A stretch of DNA of 64,000 nucleotides, taken from assembly GCF_037392515.1 (NCBI RefSeq), contig NC_090290.1, positions 31,455,753 through 31,519,752 of the forward strand, in the 5' to 3' direction. Positions 27,101-38,098 of the stretch are shown one piece after another. Each line of letters begins with the position of its first letter. The first letter of the stretch is position 1. A program made the position numbers and the translations under genes. The notes under the pieces were generated by a model. It ran no database searches, was not told where the DNA came from, and saw only the letters and a program-made list of their open reading frames with translations. The DNA is from Haliotis asinina. Its lineage: Eukaryota > Mollusca > Gastropoda > Lepetellida > Haliotidae.

Positions 27101-30100
27101 TTGGAAACCGGATCCAAGCCTGATGAACAGGTTGGGGTTACATCTTCGGTGGGAACAATCATGTCACTTTTCATTGGGGTTTGGGAGAATATGTTGACAG
27201 AACATGAAGACGATGGACAGCTAGAATGAGTAGGAGTAGCATGACAGCGCTATTCACTATACAGGAATCTGCAAACCCATTCAAGAACTTTGCCTATGGT
27301 GAATCAAAGCGGATATATTTAGAATCAACACTATGCAGAATCTCTGAGGAGGTGTTGGTTAAAACAACACTTAGAATAACTGATATTTCACTTTTCTTGG
27401 AAAGTTACAACGCCGTGTGCCCGTTTTAATAGTCATGGGGACTAGCAGCCGATAGAATTACTTATGTTTGTGGAATGCGTCAATCATGTCACTTATCGGA
27501 ATCGTATTATTTCCACCTTTCTTTGGTCTAACTGAGCCCTCCTCCTAGTACACCTGTCTGTATGTTTTTCGCAGGCACATACCTGTCACACATTCGCAAT
27601 GCGAATCAAGGAAAGTTAAAACTTCCGACTTGGCCACTTTCGTCCCCTTTAGCCTCGCTCTGACTAGCCCCTCCCGCTGGGATAAGCGAATGACCTTGAC
27701 CTTTGGCAACTTGGCGACGTATGTGTCCAAATCCTTTTTCAAATGATCTGAAACAATAAAACAATAAATTTATAACATTCACACTGTTCATTTTATGAAA
27801 TAGCTTCTGTAACCATCCAACAAAACAGTTTAAAGTATGCAGGCAGTTTGTTATATATTATAAGTTGTATTATGAGTTATCTCAGTTTGTGAAAAAAGAT
27901 GTTTTTAATTGCTTTCTTACCCATAGTGGAGGCGTCATCAACAAGGATTATCTCTTCCAGTAAGCGCGGATGTGTCGTCTTCAATACGCTGTGAACAGTT
28001 CGCAAAAGTGTCGACCAGGCCTCGTTGTGAAAACAGATAATTACGCTAGTTCTTGGAAGTGACCATGGATACGTCTGACTTCTGCACCTGTTGATGGCGA
28101 AGACATTCTGCATTACACATCCATGTATTCTCATTTCTACTGCTATAAGATTCCCTACAACACCATTACCGACTGCTGTCTCTAATGCTATTCATGCTCT
28201 TCCAGACCTGCCAACTCTCACGCCTTTGGCTTGAGACTCACGGTTTTTAAGCATTTGTCACGCTCTCGCGGCAGACATTGATAATCTCACGCTTTTTTAA
28301 AAGAGATTAAAGTAAAATAATCAAAGCCACTTTTTCACTCATTTTTTCTGATCAAATCCTCTTTTAGGGTGTTAAAACACTACTTTTCTTCAGCTTCAGG
28401 CTCTGCCACCCTGACCCCCAACCAGGTCTCCGCCGGTCAGTTCTCATGGCTGTCACATAGTAAGTTTAAAAACAAACTATTAAGTGCAGAGAAGGATCAA
28501 TTCTAGGCATTCTCGATTGCGGCACCTGCAGCCAGGAAAAGAACGGTCATCTAATTACAAACACCGGGCAAATTTCCATAGCAACAGAAACCAATGTATC
28601 TGTGTGCAACCATTACATGCTCAGCTTCCTTTCGGAGTAAACAAAAATATGTTTGTGATAGCTCAGAATATTTTCTTTGGCCATATTCGTAGATGAATCT
28701 TGAGCATACCGTCTTCGGTGCTATGAAGTGGAAGCGAGGATGGAAATTGTTGAAAATATATACTGTGCAAATAAACATATGCATTGTTCGTCATACACTG
28801 TACGAGAGGAAGCGGGGACGGATACAGCGATACATGCACTGTTCATTATATAAAGTACGAGTGGATGTGGGGAGGGAGACACAGCGATACATACACTGTT
28901 CATTATATAAAGTACGAGTGGATGTGGGGAGGGAGACACAGCGATACATGCACTGTTTATTATATAAAGTACGAGTGGAAGTGGGGAGGGAGACACTGCG
29001 ATACATGCACTGTTTATTATATCAAGTACGAGTGGAAGTGGGGAGGGAGACACAGCGATACATACACTGTTCATTATATCAAGTACGAGTGGATGTGGGA
29101 ATTGGAGACACAGCGATACATACACTGTGTATCATAATTGTACCGTACGAATTTATAGTCCCACGCATATCAATTTTCCTATGTCCGCTTCATTGTCTAC
29201 GTGGAAAATCGTTATGTGGTGAAACTTCCTCAACTCACATTGGGTGCCTGAGATCTGGAAGGTCCCTGGTCAGTGGTATTCTGTCACTGGCGAACTGATT
29301 GAAGGTGTTATCTTCCCATCCCTTGTCGTACAGCACCTTCTCACGAGGGGTAAGTGTGTCACGGTCTATTATCACGGGAGCTCCCATGAAACCTCACATG
29401 AAATGAAGATTAGATTTTGAGATATTATATACCACTTATATAGTGGACAAAATATGTTATATAAGGGATATTGGAATTTATATGATTGATATTTCATCAG
29501 TATGTCAATGAATAAATAGATCTAATTATTTAAAGGTTAAATTTGCATATAATCCTAACTACTTGTCCAGTATATTATTGAACATTATAATGAAAACCGA
29601 GACGGAGGCTACAAGATATGAAATAGATCCGAGGACACAAAACAGTCACAAAGTTTGTGTGTAACATGCATGTCTCTTACCAGGCGATGTCACTTGGCCA
29701 CTGTCAACGTTGTTTGTATCATTGTAAGAGGCATCTCGATTTACGAGAGATATTAGATCCTTTTCTTTCATCTGTCTCACACCGGCTCGGATCGGTTTTT
29801 GTTTTTTGAACTGCACGTTCAGGTGTGGCGCTTTGTTGAGTAATACCGGTGCCAGAATGTCATTTATCTTTCCTTTCTCCTCTGCACGATCTACATCGTC
29901 CATTCTCAGTACCGACACCTTCTTAGGATGCCCACTGACTTTTAATGATTCGATTTTTAACAGCTGGAGTTGTTCACTGAGATCCTGGGCCCCTGTGTCG
30001 TCGATGAAGCGGAGTAAATGAAATGAAATTATGAAGCTGTACACGATCAGAAAAACGCCAACCACTTTGATCTCCTTCCATCTAGGTGAAATGACGTTCA

Positions 30101-30101
30101 T
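9185..30101 (-). CDS. GALNT: Polypeptide N-acetylgalactosaminyltransferase, 11 coding exons
   Basis: Transfers GalNAc from UDP-GalNAc to Ser/Thr and so starts mucin-type O-glycans in the Golgi. Coding exons, in order: 30101-29681, 29392-29239, 28087-27921, 27747-27583, 25333-25117, 22701-22584, 18296-18117, 17814-17686, 17192-17088, 9905-9768, 9313-9185. Each intron begins GT and ends AG, every phase matches, and the total is 1923 nt, or 640 residues plus stop, normal for the family. Residues 13-31 are the type II signal anchor. Exons 2-7 form the GT-A fold: [20 protein letters not shown] in exon 3, the metal-binding DSH at about 295-297 in exon 4, and SPTMAGGLF with WGGEN in exon 6. Exons 9-11 encode the three lectin repeats, with CLD intact in alpha and beta but CIA in gamma. 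The start at 30101 lies just upstream of the anchor. I cannot name the paralogue; catalytic residues look intact. Confidence 0.93.
10250..16522. repeat. 54-bp satellite, about 116 copies, inside GALNT intron 10
   Basis: The unit reads CAGCTCTGTGGTAGCGG, ATATGAACAATGTCCCTGTG, GTATATAAACGTTATCT. Because 54 is divisible by three and the unit lacks stops in one frame on each strand, there are false open frames of 2168 codons (plus) and 2180 codons (minus). GALNT exon 9 ends at 17088 and exon 10 starts at 9905, which places the whole array in an intron. Variants (GATATTAAC, CCTGAGG, TATGAACG) recur in ordered blocks offset by 19 and 26-27 units, showing large segmental duplications. Variation is mostly single bases with almost no indels. 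Confidence 0.95.
16548..16950. repeat. Degenerate SINE fragments
   Basis: Near 16575 a minus-oriented piece reads TGGAATGTTGCTGAGTGCGGC. From about 16798 a plus-oriented diverged copy has TCTATAAATAATC, GGACCAGACAGTATGG and GATCACCCGATCCC. Both belong to the TTACGCCGC family and lie in GALNT intron 10. Confidence 0.65.
18600..20540 (-). pseudogene. LINE reverse transcriptase, decayed, in GALNT intron 6
   Basis: On the minus strand the order is correct for a non-LTR reverse transcriptase. From 20540 down comes the palm entrance ([11 protein letters not shown], then [10 protein letters not shown]), next a [12 protein letters not shown] stretch near 19990, then the catalytic [17 protein letters not shown] at about 19685-19715. 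A weaker C-terminal region with a Cys/His pattern ([15 protein letters not shown]) is at 18830-18875. Many stops and frameshifts interrupt it. The Tyr-Ala-Asp-Asp core is intact but the gene is dead. No endonuclease domain precedes it, so the copy is 5' truncated. Confidence 0.85.
20562..21243. mobile_element. Foldback element with about 270-bp arms
   Basis: Arm 20562-20840 and arm 20975-21243 are inverted copies. The left has GCGAGCGAAG...CAACGTACTTCCCTCGCTTCGG and CCCCATGTTTAATAATTACT; the right carries the complements. The loop is about 135 bp. It abuts the LINE fragment within GALNT intron 6, and no coding sequence is recognisable. Confidence 0.75.
21250..22048. other. Intron 6 sequence, no gene
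   Basis: The 100-codon open frame at 21473-21772 has no recognisable motif. It contains a short internal repeat (AAAGTAAAACCGACC-like, AAAAGTAAAATCGG) around 21640-21705. I see nothing supportable. Confidence 0.3.
22049..22103 (-). repeat. SINE head fragment
   Basis: GTGACGCCACATAGCTGGAA, then ATTGCTAAGTTTGTCGC and AAACTCACTCACT are the reverse complement of the 5' end of the abalone-type SINE. Confidence 0.7.
22930..25098. repeat. 60-bp minisatellite in GALNT intron 5
   Basis: The unit reads GGAGACATGCCGGATACATG, AGCAGGAGCAGAGGTAGACG, TAACAGAGACAGTAGTAGCG. There are about 36 units, some shortened by 6 bp. Four frames are free of stops, so Arg/Ser-rich, Leu-rich, Asp/Val-rich and Ser/Thr/Ala/Pro-rich open frames all appear. 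The right-hand flank (AAGAGACAGGAGAGTCAGAG) recurs inside the array near 23860 and 24148, so blocks were duplicated together with their edge. The array starts about 20-30 bp into the intron after the exon 5 donor at 25117/25116. Confidence 0.92.
25499..25772 (+). repeat. Abalone-type SINE, copy B (GALNT intron 4)
   Basis: Near full length, from GAGTGAGTGAGTGAG to CCCGGGACCTTCACGGG. The rest of intron 4 (25773-27582) is AT-rich with no recognisable gene. Confidence 0.85.
28200..28300 (+). repeat. Dispersed repeat containing CTCACGC motifs
   Basis: ACTCTCACGCCTTTGGCTTG, then AGACTCACGGTTTTTAAGC and ATTTGTCACGCTC. A second copy lies at 33940-34020 (CCTCACGCATTTGGTTTGAG, then GCTCACGC and CTTGTCACGCTC). 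The family is unknown to me. This copy is in GALNT intron 2. Confidence 0.55.
28786..29130. repeat. 57-bp minisatellite, about 6 copies, in GALNT intron 2
   Basis: The unit reads ACAGCGATACATGCACTGTT, CATTATATAAAGTACGAGTG, GATGTGGGGAGGGAGAC. Period 57 is divisible by three and again leaves open frames on both strands. It lies between GALNT exons 2 and 3, so these frames are not genes. Confidence 0.9.
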
Positions 30102-30489
30102 CCTGGGCGGACCGGTCCCAAACAGAGTGTAGCAGAAAACACTGAAAGAAAGGCAATGTGTGCATTTAATGCAGCAATTATGTACTGACGCATAGGCACA
30201 TACGGTTTGGGTCACCAGCAAAGAGCAGTCCGAATTAAGTAATAGAAGTGATAATTTTAACTAACGCAAAGGACTGTTGTTCAATTTTGTCAGGCAAAAT
30301 AATGGAATAGTGTCTTGTGCATCGCCTCGTCTCTTTGAAATATCATTACCGCACAAATGAATGCTAAATGCAGCCTCAGTCAATCGCTCCATAGACGTCA
30401 ATTAAAAACCTGTGCATTTAAACGCACGTTGTTGTAGCCTCTGGTTACAACAGCAAGTTATATTTCGAATTACTCTTTCTCGGTAAAGT

Positions 30490-30600
30490 ACAGATTCTAG
30501 TACTTTTGTTGGGTTGAGTCCCATCCGGGATTCGAATCCACACTGTCAGCACACAAAGTCAGCCACATATTGCATTTGACCACATTCTAAGAATGGCATT
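30490..30600 (-). repeat. tRNA-like SINE, minus copy
   Basis: The reverse strand carries GTGTGGATTCGAATCCCG (B box), GATGGGACTCAACCC and AACAAAAGTACTAGAATC. The same sequence occurs on the plus strand at 31775-31835. The two copies flank the DDE transposase fragment in inverted orientation. Confidence 0.6.
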
Positions 30601-30882
30601 ACATTGTATTTGATTTATCGCGGTCTAGTGGTAAACACAGATACTAAGATGATCCACGACCTGACAAATGACCCCAATTTGCATACTTGGGAACGCCCCA
30701 CAGAACGATCCACTTGAAACAAGAGGGAGACAGGTTGTCTGATAAATATCGAGAAGTTCATTTTCCCCGTGCATTTCACGCATGAATTTTTATAGCCCAC
30801 TCGATTTGGCAACAGGTACAATCCCAACGAATTGAATCAACACAACATACTGAGCAAATATGTTTAGGATCAACGATCGATT

Positions 30883-31510
30883 TCACGAAGCAAATGACAT
30901 AAAGATGAGTGTTCGATTTTCTTCTCTGTATTCTCTGTATTTCTTTATTGCACGCAAGTATTGCAAACGCTTGGAAACAATGTCTTTACGTTCCATTAAA
31001 AGTTTACGGTTTGACTGCGTTTTTCGCCACCTAAACCCCATGTCTTTAATTTTTTTTCGAAAACTTTCCTTAGAACCCTTGTAGTTCAACTGGCACTTTG
31101 CCATATCATACATCGTTTCCAGAGTGGGTAGTTGTTTTTTTTACGCCATATAAACTTTGTACAAATTGACGGACTGCACACCGGTCCAAATCATCAAGTT
31201 TGTAACTGCAAGTTTTGCGCAACTTGGTGAGACTGATAAATGTAGGTCCACTCGCACTCCTACCACCTTCTGCCTTAATGCGCTTTAAAGTTGCCGCTGA
31301 GAGTCCAGTAGCAAGGCTACTTTGTAAAAGAGAGTCTGCTTTGGTTGCACAATTTTTGTCCATATACATGATAACATTGTATGCTATCTCCCTTGCCTGA
31401 GAATGAACTATTTGCCCATGTTTTCCTAACTTGGACATTTCTACTACAACTGCAATCTGTTTAATAACAGATACTAACCGAATAACACAACCACAATAAT
31501 GGTTGTGCAA
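30883..31510 (-). pseudogene. N-terminal fragment of a DDE-type transposase
   Basis: Minus-strand 31510-31128 has the DNA-binding part, with KLDDLDRCAVRQFVQSLY near its end. After a frame break at about 31110-31140 the next frame continues with KESFRKKIKDMGFRWRKT and NRKLLMERKDIV, then REENRTLIF. These are the helix-turn-helix and linker blocks of the IS630/Tc1-like DDE_3 transposases found in many invertebrates. The sequence stops just before the first catalytic Asp region, so the nuclease domain is missing. Identification is from motif memory and fairly firm; the exact superfamily is not. Confidence 0.65.
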
Positions 31511-31734
31511 TCTCAGAGACAGGTTTTAATCAGTAGCGGTGTTGATTTCATGTCACGGTTAGCATGTATTGCACGAGCATAATCGTCAAGCTACCTGTAG
31601 CGGCCAAGTGTACTCGCCCAATTCGTTGTACCGCCTCTCTTGTCACAAATGCGTTTAGTGCGCAGGATCATCTAATATGTGTCTTGCAGTAGTTTACAAG
31701 TCATCCGATTTTTATTTTGGTTAAATGCTACACT

Positions 31735-31890
31735 TTGTGTGATGGCGATACATTTAAACATTTTAAATGCCTGACTCCGAGAATGTGGGTTTGAATCCCC
31801 GATGGGACTCAACCTAACAAAAGTACTAGAATCTACGCTGAGAACGTGTAATCCCAGATATAGCAAGTATCACATTTGACCACTTCCTAA
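31735..31890 (+). repeat. tRNA-like SINE, plus copy
   Basis: GTGGGTTTGAATCCCCGATG is the B-box region, followed by GGGACTCAACCTAACAAAAG and TACTAGAATC. Its tail ATCACATTTGACCACTTCC also resembles 41735-41790 and the palindrome at 42568. Confidence 0.6.
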
Positions 31891-33380
31891 ATGGTATTGG
31901 GTATTCTTATGCATAAATACTTTTAAAAATGTATACATGTATTGAGAATTTTCTGGTAGTTATTCAAATGGCAAAAGATAGACATGTGAAACTTATAAAA
32001 ATCTGATTCTGAAAAAAAAACTTCATGAAATGACACACCGGTGACACTTGTCAGTGCAAAAGTCTGAAAATAAATGATCCTGTCAAGGAAAAACTAAAAT
32101 ATACCTCTGATCCATCCTGGCTTGAAATAATACACGTGCCTGACAAAATCTACACTATATGCTACATATATATATACACTATATGACTTATTGTAGGAAG
32201 TATGTACAGAAAACATACGTTAACACTGCATTATCGCGGACCTATTGCCATTGGCTCTGATCACATGTCATTGTAAGTCGAATTACATTTAATTTAGTAA
32301 CATGTCTTATGTGGAAACTATACAACCCAGAGAATGGACGGAAAGTAGATGTGTAGTGCTGGACGGCATCAGCACTTATCAGAACAGTTCACTTAACACT
32401 TTACATAGGCCGGGAGAAGACACCTAAAATGTTTGTACAAGTGTGAAAGTTACTTGTTGTTTATGCCATTCTACAAACTGGAGGTGCCAATGTCGGGTTG
32501 AACCGCTACTCGTGCAATCAATCACAGATCGGTCTTTCACACACTCCATTAGTTGCAACCCATAGCGGTGGCACAACTGGAACATCACTGACTAGGTTTC
32601 TAAAGGGAAGACGTTCGCTCATTTAGTCATTTTGTCTTTGTCTTGTCCTAGAACTTATAACTGTGCCCCGACTGATAACTTCGTGATAAAAGGCAGGGTC
32701 ATGCTCTCTTTTTCTTGCGGAAATGTAAGTATATGTACATATTTAACCTTGCACCTATGACAATGTATATTATGCATGATGTGATACGTCTACCATACTA
32801 ACGTTTACTCCCAGACGGTTTGATATTGTGGGTGAATGGTGTTTGGATGAGTAAACATATTCAGTGAGTAAACAAATTTAGTGATTTCATTTTAGTCGTT
32901 TTCATGATGACCACTGTTTAAATCTGTTTAAAAAACCCACAGTTTTTAATCATTATTATTTTCATGCGTCAGCTTAAGGTGCCGTCTATACTGTTCAAGA
33001 GTACCATATATCACCTGCACCATTTCCCTGTAAAACTGCATGAGGCAAATCAGATCAATGAGATCATCAAAATGATGCATTAGCTCACATACGGAAACAT
33101 GAGTCGCATTAACTTATTCAGACAAAGACCTACATTTCAGATGATCCGATTTTATTTTCTTGAGCGGGTTATTAACAATTTGAGGATTTATTTTTCCAAC
33201 AATAAGCGCAGTGTTGAATATTGATTGAAAAGACATTGACAACTCTCAGGTATCCACAAGCACCACTGGCGTGCACTGACCAAATTCAGTACTTCATCTT
33301 ACATGGTTCTTGATGCAAGACATGTTACAAGAGAACAGTCAGTACTAATATACAATACACGAATAACTAGTGGAAGAAAT
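31891..33380. other. No gene seen
   Basis: AT-rich, with short open frames only and a TATATATATA stretch near 32166. It may be intron if the GALNT transcript starts at the exon proposed at 33393. Confidence 0.3.
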
Positions 33381-33392
33381 ACAGTAACTTAC

Positions 33393-33560
33393 TGTGCAAG
33401 TGAAATAGAGAATCCCTTGTGTAGAAATGCTCACAGCCACGGAGCTGGATTACAATAAAGTCAATACATACGGCAACAGCCCGCGGGCACGTTTAGTGCA
33501 CGGATCGACTCCCTGTGTCAGGGTTGTTTGACAGAGTGAGACGACGCCTGTCGAGCTGTT
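33393..33560 (-). other. Candidate 5' untranslated exon of GALNT
   Basis: On the minus strand, TTGCACA is followed at 33392 by a perfect donor GTAAGT. The first coding exon has a good acceptor (CTTTCTTTCAG) at 30142, 40 bases before the start codon, so a non-coding upstream exon must exist. This is the best donor I see in the interval. The 5' limit is arbitrary and the region is fairly GC-rich. Inference only. Confidence 0.3.
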
Positions 33561-33939
33561 TCACACTGAGGGAACAACACACGTGCGTTTTAACATCCAC
33601 TTTGAACTATTGAATACTGGCATTATTGTCAGACATATGTTGCCCATATATCGTCTGAATGCCCTGTACATTTCCACACTAACATATAATGTCCCGATCC
33701 AGCCGCGTGGCGGTATTACACCGGTACATAGCGGTCCAGTCTTTATTATGCGCATTATGACATTTCAAGGGATAATTGTGGGGACTGATTTCTCTTCAGA
33801 GAGAACCACTTGAGCGACATCGGATATACTTTAACGCAACAATAATGCGTTGTCGGTTCCTTCTGAGATGTTTTGGTAAAGTTTGAACCGTTGTTGATAA
33901 TTTGTATTCTAATTTACAGACATTAATCATATGGTATTC

Positions 33940-34020
33940 ATACCTGCGGTCCCTCACGCATTTGGTTTGAGGCTCACGCTTTCATTACTCTTGTCACGCT
34001 CCCTAGACTAAATTGATAAA
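33940..34020 (+). repeat. Second copy of the CTCACGC dispersed repeat
   Basis: See 28200-28300. It holds CCTCACGCATTTGGTTTGAG, GGCTCACGCTTTC and TTGTCACGCTCCC. Confidence 0.5.
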
Positions 34021-34261
34021 TTACACGTCAAACCGGGTTCGCAGTGAAAAAATATAAATCTGTTTCAGTGACATTTCTGAGAAAAAAATTTGCATTTTGC
34101 GTTGACTTCAGGTGGGCTTCAGGACCTGACAGGTGTCTGCGGATCTTGGACCCTGGCATCTCGAGCTATTCATTTGTGATGGGGTTGGGAGCTTTGCGTA
34201 TGTCGGCGGTATACCTGTTCTATACAAAACAAGAAGCTGGTCACGTGACGCTGTAACTGTC

Positions 34262-36529
34262 GTTCATAAGGTGCATACATCTGAAAACTGTGAGAAAATA
34301 CTTGCCCCCTGACCCATACATGCGTCAAGTGTAAGCACATAACCATCCATCATATAAAACTGTGAGAACATACTTGCCCCCTGACCCATACATGCGTCAA
34401 GTGTAAGCACATAACCATCCATCATATAAAACTGTGAGAACATACTTGCCCCCTGACCCATACATGCGTCAAGTGTAAGCACATAACCATCCATCATATA
34501 AAACTGTGAGAACATACTTGCCCCCTGACCCATACATGCGTCAAGTGTAAGCACATAACCATCCATCATATAAAACTGTGAGAAACTACTTGCCCCCTGA
34601 CCCATACATGCGTCAAGTGTAAGCACATAACCATCCATCATATAAAACTGTGAGAACATACTTGCCCCCTGACCCATACATGCGGCAAGTGTAAGCACAT
34701 AACCATCCATCATATACAACTGTGAGAAACTACTTGCCCCCTGACCCATACATGCGTCAAGTGTAAGCACATAACCATCCATCATACAAAACTGTGAGAA
34801 CATACTTGCCCCCTGACCCATACATGCGTCAAGTGTAAGCACATAACCATCCATCATATAAAACTGTGAGAAACTACTTGCCCCCTGACCCATACATGCG
34901 TCAAGTGTAAGCACATAACCATCCATCATATAAAACTGTGAGAAAATACTTGCCCCCTGACCCATACATGCGTCAAGTGTAAGCACATAACCATCCATCA
35001 TATAAAACTGTGAGAACATACTTGCCCCCTGACCCATACATGCGTCAAGTGTAAGCACATAACCATCCATCATATAAAACTGTGAGAAAATACTTGCCCC
35101 CTGACCCATACATCCGTCAAGTGTAAGCACATAACCATCCATCATATAAAACTGTGAGAACATACTTGCCCCCTGACCCATACATGCGTCAAGTGTAAGC
35201 ACATAACCGTCCATCATATAAAACTGTGAGAAAATACTTGCCCCCTGACCCATACATGCGTCAAGTGTAAGCACATAACCATCCATCATATAAAACTGTG
35301 AGAACATACTTGCCCCCTGACCCATACATGCGTCAAGTGTAAGCACATAACCATCCATCATATAAAACTGTGAGAAACTACTTGCCCCCTGACCCATACA
35401 TGCGTCAAGTGTAAGCACATAACCATCCATCATATAACACTGTGAGAACATACTTGCCCCCTGACCCATACATGCGTCAAGTGTAAGCACATAACCATCC
35501 ATCATATAAAACTGTGAGAAACTACTTACCCCCTGACCCATACATGCGTCAAGTGTAAGCACATAACCATCCATCATATAAAACTGTGAGAAACTACTTG
35601 CCCCCTGACCCATACATGCGTCAGGTGTAAGCACATAACCATCCATCATATAAAACTGTGAGAAAATACTTGCCCCCTGACCCATACATGCGTCAAGTGT
35701 AAGCACATAACCATCCATCATATAAAACTGTGAGAAACTACTTGCCCCCTGACCCATACATGCGTCAAGTGTAAGCACATAACCATCCATCATATAAAAC
35801 TGTGAGAAACTACTTGCCCCCTGACCCATACATGCGTCAAGTGTAAGCACATAACCATCCATCATATAAAACTGTGAGAAAATACTTGCCCCCTGACCCA
35901 TACATGCGTCAAGTGTAAGCACATAACCATCCATCATATAAAACTGTGAGAACATACTTGCCCCCTGACCCATCCATGCGTCAAGTGTAAGCACAAGCAC
36001 ATAACCATCCATCATATAAAACTGTGAGAAACTACTTGCCCCCTGACCCATACATGCGTCAAGTGTAAGCACATAACCATCCATCATATAAAACTGTGAG
36101 AACATACTTGCCCCCTGACCCATACATGCGTCAAGTGTAAGCACATAACCATCCATCATATAAAACTGTGAGAACATACTTGCCCCCTGACCCATACATG
36201 CGTCAAGTGTAAGCACATAACCATCCATCATATAAAACTGTGAGAACATACTTGCCCCTGACCCATACATGCGTCAAGTGTAAGCACATAACCATCCATC
36301 ATATAAAACTGTGAGAACATACTTGCCCCCTGACCCATACATGCGTCAAGTGTAAGCACATAACCATCCATCATATAAAACTGTGAGAAACTACTTGCCC
36401 CCTGACCCATACATGCGTCAAGTGTAAGCACATAACCATCCATCATATAAAACTGTGAGAACATACTTGCCCCCTGACCCATACATGCGTCAAGTGTAAG
36501 CACATAACCATCCATCATATAAAACTGTG
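34262..36529. repeat. 72-bp minisatellite, about 31 copies
   Basis: The unit contains CTTGCCCCCTGACCCATACA, TGCGTCAAGTGTAAGCACAT and AACCATCCATCATATAAAAC, then a variable TGTGAGAACATA / GAGAAACTA / GAGAAAATA. The minus strand is open for 668 codons (Met-Met-Asp-Gly-Tyr unit) because 72 is divisible by three. One unit near 36255 has lost a C, which shifts the frame; another near 35990 carries a 6-bp duplication. No start context, splice signals or homologue is evident, so I treat it as satellite. Confidence 0.92.
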
Positions 36530-36839
36530 ATCAGACATGCAGCTTTATTTCCTCCGTGACAGAGAAGATACTGAAATTCTGGATAATCGAAAACTGGACT
36601 CTACATATAACGTTCAAGATAATGATCCAGTCTATCCATGCTTGTAGCCGAGCTCGTGAAGATAGCAGCTATAAGGCGAAAACCTGCAAATGCGTGCATG
36701 TGGGCCAAACAGTTAGCCGTCTGAATATCGACCATTGCAAAGGTGAGAAGCAACCGACCAAGTCGACAAAACGATCCAAGAAGATTATGTTTACCTTTCG
36801 ATTGATGTGACCTGACATTTTGGTGTCCACTTTCTAACA

Positions 36840-37420
36840 AAATGGTAACACGAGAGTTCGGACCGTCCATCCACGTGTGATTCCAGAGTGTCTTTTTGCC
36901 AGCACGGACCATTCCGGGCTAATATCCAATCAGTTCCAGGACTGTACGGAACTTACTTGGAGAGCACAAAACCTGTCTCGACGGCCTGCAATGCGTCCAG
37001 TTCTGCTCAAACGTCACCGACAGACACGTTTTGCTTAGTGAAGCGTTATGGTATGGGGCCACAAATCCGACAAGTCTGCGACAGGGGGGTGAGATTATTG
37101 GGCTTCATGTGCAGCCGTTCATTCAAGGACCGTGACGTAACTTCACGCTTCAGCAAGAAAATGCCCACTCACATGTCGCTCATATTGTGACAGATTTCCT
37201 GATACAGAAGAACATCCCAGTACTTCCTGGCTACCCGTTTCCCCGCACCTGTCCCCTATCGAGCGTGCTTGTGATGAAATGGAGCAACGTCAACGGACAT
37301 TCATTAGTGTAGTTCAGATATGGAACAACATTCCCATAGCTTTCATCAATCGCTTTATGTCGTCCCTGTCAAGCCTGCATCAACACCAGTGGTTGCCACT
37401 CACAATAATGAATGTGTGAA
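36840..37420 (+). pseudogene. Tc1-like transposase remnant
   Basis: Plus-strand blocks in the right order: LSRRPAMRPVLLKRHRQTRF (end of the DNA-binding region), then after a deletion a block matching the second catalytic motif, LQQENAHSHVAHIVTDFL, followed by IPVLPG. Frameshifts follow. The usual QDNA/QQDN Asp is replaced by Glu, and the middle of the protein is missing. Family recognised from the Tc1 pattern of an Asp/His-rich block followed by VTDFL. Confidence 0.7.
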
Positions 37421-37883
37421 CTGAGTTTTGACTCCAGTGCGGTTACGATGTTAAGTGTCAGATCATACAGATTTCGATATTTTCCTGTCAACATTTAAGC
37501 AGCGATTAAGGTAAACACCTCAAGTTATGTTGTTGTCTTGCATTAAGAAATGGCATCACATCAAATAATGCAGTTTCTTTATGTCAGTAGTACATTATTA
37601 TCCCAGTGCTGGCATCCCAGATGAAAGCTGTGGGATGATGACACGTGGACGTCTTGCATTCAAACACAATCTGTTAGGGTTGCACGGTATTACCTGTATA
37701 CCAGTATACCCAAATACGAAATTGTAACAATAACGTGTCGCGATACGGTTTTATACCAGTTTTTCAAACGTTCATCCAAGTTACTACGTGTGTACTTCCA
37801 TCTTTTCGTGCTATCATGTAACGAAAGTCAAGTAACATCTCGGCTTTCGTCACCTCGATCTTCATGCTCGGCTCGATGTTTAA

Positions 37884-38098
37884 TGAGTGAGTGAGTTTAG
37901 TTTTACGCCACACTCAGCAATATTCCAGCTATATGGCGGCGGTCTGTAAATAATCGAATCTGGACCAGACAATCCAGTGATCAGCAACATGAACATCGAT
38001 CTGCGCGATTGGGAACCGATGACATGTGTCAACCAAGTCAGCGAGCCTGACCACCCGATCCCGTTAGTCGCCTCTTACGACAAGTCGAGTCGCCTTTT
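37884..38098 (+). repeat. Abalone-type SINE, copy C (3' truncated)
   Basis: Starts AATGAGTGAGTGAG and ends within GTCGCCTTTTATGCG, lacking the terminal CCCGGGACCTTC block. Confidence 0.85.

Noticed and set aside
28693..29298. 201-aa and 134-aa proteins
   Set aside because: Frames through a 57-bp minisatellite; the true coding part is GALNT exon 2 on the minus strand.
30142..30221. Longer GALNT N-terminus from an upstream ATG near 30221
   Set aside because: That part precedes a clear acceptor (CTTTCTTTCAG) and is intronic; the ATG at 30101 lies just before the signal anchor.
34264..36270. 668-aa minus-strand repeat protein
   Set aside because: A 72-bp minisatellite with an open frame; a unit near 36255 has a one-base loss that breaks the frame, and nothing outside the array supports a gene.
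10250..36529. CRISPR arrays
   Set aside because: Units are contiguous tandem copies with no unique spacers, in a eukaryotic genome, with no cas genes.
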